In this document: one piece after another, positions 62,092-64,000 of the stretch
Layout: the number at the start of each line of letters is the position of its first letter
Numbering within the stretch: the first letter of the stretch is position 1
From: Lapillicoccus jejuensis
GTDB lineage: Bacteria > Actinomycetota > Actinomycetes > Actinomycetales > Dermatophilaceae
Assembly (NCBI RefSeq): GCF_006715055.1
Contig: NZ_VFMN01000001.1
Coordinates: 1,054,001-1,118,000 of the forward strand
DNA length: 64,000 nt
Direction: 5' to 3'
Notes under the pieces: generated by a model
The model's database searches: none
The model's input: the letters and a program-made list of their open reading frames with translations, nothing else
What the model was told of the DNA's origin: nothing
Made by a program: the position numbers and the translations under genes

Positions 62092-62643
62092 GTGAGCTAC
62101 GTGGTGGAGTCCGCGTCCTCACGGCGGGCGCGCAGGCGGCGTCGTACCGCCATCACGTTGTTGGTCGTCGTCGCGATGCTCGCCGGCGCCTTCTACGTCG
62201 CGTCGTCGTACATCAACCGCAAGGAGGGCGCGGTCGCGGCACCGACGCCCACGACGTCGTGCACGACGTCCGGGACGGCCAAGGCCGGCGCGAAGGCGAC
62301 CGCCCAGCCGGCCGCGGCGCCGAAGCCGTCGCAGGTGACGGTCAACGTCTACAACGCGACGTCGAAGACGGGCCTGGCCGGCACGACGGCCAAGGAGGTG
62401 CGCACCCGCGGGTTCGTCGTCGGCACGGTCGCCAACGACCCGCTGAGCAAGTCGGTGACCGGCACCGGCGAGATCCGCTTCGGCAAGAACGGCTCCGCCG
62501 CGGCGACCGTCGTCAAGGCGATGCTCCCGACCGCCGCGATGGTGCAGGACGCCCGCGCCGACGCGTCGGTCGACCTCGTGCTCGGCGACCGGTACGACGC
62601 CCTCGCCACCCCCTCGACCGCGACGACCGCCCCGCCCTGCTGA
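62092..62643 (+). CDS. LytR C-terminal domain membrane protein
   Basis: 183 residues from a GTG with GAGGAG upstream. A basic N-terminus ([20 protein letters not shown]) leads into one membrane helix, then an Ala/Pro/Lys linker, and a LytR_C domain (VTVNVYNATSKTGLAGTTAK, RGFVVGTVANDPLS, TGEIRFGKNGSAAATVVKAM, SVDLVLGDRYDAL). The domain is likely extracytoplasmic and wall-facing. Function unknown but typical of the VapB-like/LytR_C pair. Confidence 0.88.
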   Translation: MSYVVESASSRRARRRRRTAITLLVVVAMLAGAFYVASSYINRKEGAVAAPTPTTSCTTSGTAKAGAKATAQPAAAPKPSQVTVNVYNATSKTGLAGTTAKEVRTRGFVVGTVANDPLSKSVTGTGEIRFGKNGSAAATVVKAMLPTAAMVQDARADASVDLVLGDRYDALATPSTATTAPPC

Positions 62644-62650
62644 GCGGGCG

Positions 62651-62665
62651 CGGCCCGACGGGCCG
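62651..62665. terminator. Short hairpin between convergent genes
   Basis: CGGCCC-GAC-GGGCCG between LytR_C and aroQ; GC-rich, 6-bp stem. Confidence 0.4.
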
Positions 62666-62673
62666 GCCGGGGG

Positions 62674-63114
62674 TCAGGCGCGGGAGCGCGCCGCGACGAC
62701 CTCGACGGCGAACTCGTAGCCCTGCACGCCGCAGCCGACGATGACGGCGGCGGCGATGTCGCTGAGGTGGCTGTGGTGCCGGAACGGCTCGCGGGCGTGG
62801 ACGTTGCTCACGTGCACCTCGACGAGCGGGCCGGTGGCGAGCACGAGCGCGTCGCGCAGCGCGACCGAGGTGTGCGTGTAGGCGCCGGCGTTGACGACGA
62901 ACCCGGCGCCGTGCCGCAGCTCCTGCGCCCAGGTGACCAGCTCCCCCTCGTGGTTGCTCTGCCGCGCGTCGACGTCGAAGCCGAGGGCGTCGGCCCGCTC
63001 GCGGCAGCGGCGCTCGACGTCGGCGAGGGTGTCGTGGCCGTAGACCTCGGGCTGACGCTCGCCGAGGAGGTTGAGGTTGGGGCCGTTGAGGACGGCGATG
63101 ACGGGACGCGGCAC
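62674..63114 (-). CDS. aroQ: 3-dehydroquinate dehydratase, type II
   Basis: 146 residues from a GTG six bases after TACGCT. Active-site set: IAVLNGPNLNLLGERQPEVY with the catalytic Tyr, RQSNHEGELV, NAGAYTHTSVALRDAL (His), EVHVSNVHAREPFRHHS. It dehydrates 3-dehydroquinate in the shikimate pathway. Family dodecamer; monocistronic here. Confidence 0.96.
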   Translation of the reverse strand: MPRPVIAVLNGPNLNLLGERQPEVYGHDTLADVERRCRERADALGFDVDARQSNHEGELVTWAQELRHGAGFVVNAGAYTHTSVALRDALVLATGPLVEVHVSNVHAREPFRHHSHLSDIAAAVIVGCGVQGYEFAVEVVAARSRA

Positions 63115-63161
63115 CCGGCGAGCGTATCCGGGGGCCACCGGGTCTTTACAGACCACTCGTG

Positions 63162-63184
63162 ATGTGACACCGTTGATGTCACAT
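63162..63184. promoter_or_regulatory. Palindromic operator candidate upstream of diiron oxygenase
   Basis: ATGTGACA-N7-TGTCACAT (63162–63169 with 63177–63184) lies 28 bp before the ATG and 48 bp from aroQ. It overlaps the likely promoter of the oxygenase. The regulator is not in the window. Confidence 0.6.
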
Positions 63185-63211
63185 ATTTGATGGCGCACCC
63201 AGGAGGACCCG

Positions 63212-64000
63212 ATGACCACCACCGCTTCCCCCGCTCGCTCCCGCATCGACGAGACCGTCGCGCACCGGCTGCTCGAGTCCTCGCGGACGCTGTCCTTCGA
63301 CCCGACCACCGAGGTCGACTGGGACGCCCCCCTCGACCCGACCCAGCACGGCCTCTCGCCGGAGTGGTCCTCGCTCTACGGGACGCCGCTGTGGGACCGG
63401 ATGACGCCGGAGCAGCGTGTGACGCTCACCCGGCACGAGGCCTGCTCGGTGATGAGCACCGGCATCTGGTTCGAGATGATCCTGCAGCAGATGGTGCTGC
63501 GCGAGCTCTACGCGAGCGACCCGACGCGGTCGGAGTTCATGTTCGGTCTCACCGAGATCGCCGACGAGTGCCGGCACTCGATCATGTTCGCCCGGGCGAT
63601 GCAGACGATGGGGGTGCCGGCGTACGGGCCGAGCCGGCTGGCCGTCGAGCTGGCCCGCGGCTACAAGACCCTCGCCACCGGCGAGAGCGCGTACGGCGGC
63701 ATCCTCGTCGCCGAGGAAGTGCTCGACATCTACCAGCGCGACCTCATGCGCGACGAGCGGGTCCTGCCGGTCATCCGCACGACGAGCCGGATCCACGTCG
63801 TCGAGGAGTCGCGGCACATGACCTTCGCCCGCGAGGAGATGAAGGCGGCTCTCGAGGGCGCCTCGGCCGCCCGCCGGCTGCGCAGCGGCACGCTCATCGC
63901 GATCGTCGCCTCGGTCATCGTCGGCAACCTCGTGCACCCGAAGGTGTACGCCGCCGCCGGGCTCGACGTACGCGAGGCCGTCGCCGCCGCGAAGGACAAC
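63212..64000 (+). CDS. AurF-like diiron oxygenase, C-terminus cut by window edge
   Basis: 263 residues visible from an ATG with AGGAGG six bases upstream. Ferritin-like carboxylate-bridged iron ligands: RHEACSVMSTGIWFEMILQQ, EIADECRHSIMFARAMQTMG (EXXRH), LVAEEVLDIYQRDL, VVEESRHMTFAREEM. The family contains the p-aminobenzoate N-oxygenase AurF and related diiron proteins; the substrate is unknown. The gene continues beyond the window. Confidence 0.88.
   Translation, partial: MTTTASPARSRIDETVAHRLLESSRTLSFDPTTEVDWDAPLDPTQHGLSPEWSSLYGTPLWDRMTPEQRVTLTRHEACSVMSTGIWFEMILQQMVLRELYASDPTRSEFMFGLTEIADECRHSIMFARAMQTMGVPAYGPSRLAVELARGYKTLATGESAYGGILVAEEVLDIYQRDLMRDERVLPVIRTTSRIHVVEESRHMTFAREEMKAALEGASAARRLRSGTLIAIVASVIVGNLVHPKVYAAAGLDVREAVAAAKDN

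Overview
The window is chromosomal DNA of a high-GC (about 73%) Gram-positive actinobacterium. Evidence: actinobacterial-type rRNA, a recR–DUF5063–lysC–asd block, DnaX with a long low-complexity linker, Asp23/CsbD stress genes, many GTG starts and many apparently leaderless promoters. Gene content and rRNA character would fit an Intrasporangiaceae/Dermatophilaceae-like member of the Micrococcales, but the genus cannot be fixed by eye. There is no phage, IS element or CRISPR array. Both edges cut a gene: a universal stress protein on the left and an AurF-like diiron oxygenase on the right.

Layout. 0–10 kb: stress and lipid genes (UspA, DoxX, flavin reductase-like protein, two acyl-CoA ligases, an ArsR/SRPBCC pair, a 6PGDH-like dehydrogenase, a Tat-secreted protein, CsbD, Asp23-like proteins with a tiny HPD-containing partner). 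10–14 kb: asd, lysC (with an internal beta-subunit start), a DUF5063 protein and recR. 14–19 kb: a signalling island of two paralogous PAS/GAF histidine kinases, one LuxR-type regulator and one receiver-only protein. 19–25 kb: PEP carboxylase, a 3-hydroxyacyl-CoA dehydrogenase/SDR pair, a DJ-1/PfpI protein and an unknown protein. 25.4–31.2 kb: a complete rRNA operon on the minus strand (16S-23S-5S) with promoter, leader, processing stems and terminator. 31–39 kb: NiCoT nickel/cobalt permease under a Nur-like box, PlsC, OsmC, DnaX, an NTF2-like protein, an ABC ATPase/membrane protein pair, a VOC protein and the SRP RNA.

39.4–52.7 kb is a sugar catabolic locus. An 11-gene minus-strand unit encodes a CUT2-type sugar ABC transporter, an extra mandelate-racemase-type enolase, and all six activities of a non-phosphorylative L-fucose route: mutarotase, dehydrogenase, lactonase, L-fuconate dehydratase, 2-keto-3-deoxy-L-fuconate dehydrogenase and diketo-acid hydrolase. 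Almost every junction is a 4-bp stop/start overlap. A divergent FadR-type GntR regulator sits beside a 7+7 palindrome that lies inside the transporter promoter. The locus lies between the SRP RNA and a tRNA-Ser(GGA).

52.8–64 kb: a small lipoprotein resembling the metalloprotease inhibitor emfourin, convergent with a secreted M4 (thermolysin-like) peptidase; an MFS/MarR pair; murQ with a MurR/RpiR regulator; a HerA-like ATPase; an orphan VapB-like protein; a LytR_C protein; aroQ; and the diiron oxygenase.

The points most worth following are the emfourin-like/M4 pair, the fucose operon with its operator, the recurrent -10-to-start spacing that implies leaderless mRNAs, the Nur box, the HPD mini-protein in the Asp23 operon, and the intergenic excess of CGTACG palindromes and perfect hairpins.
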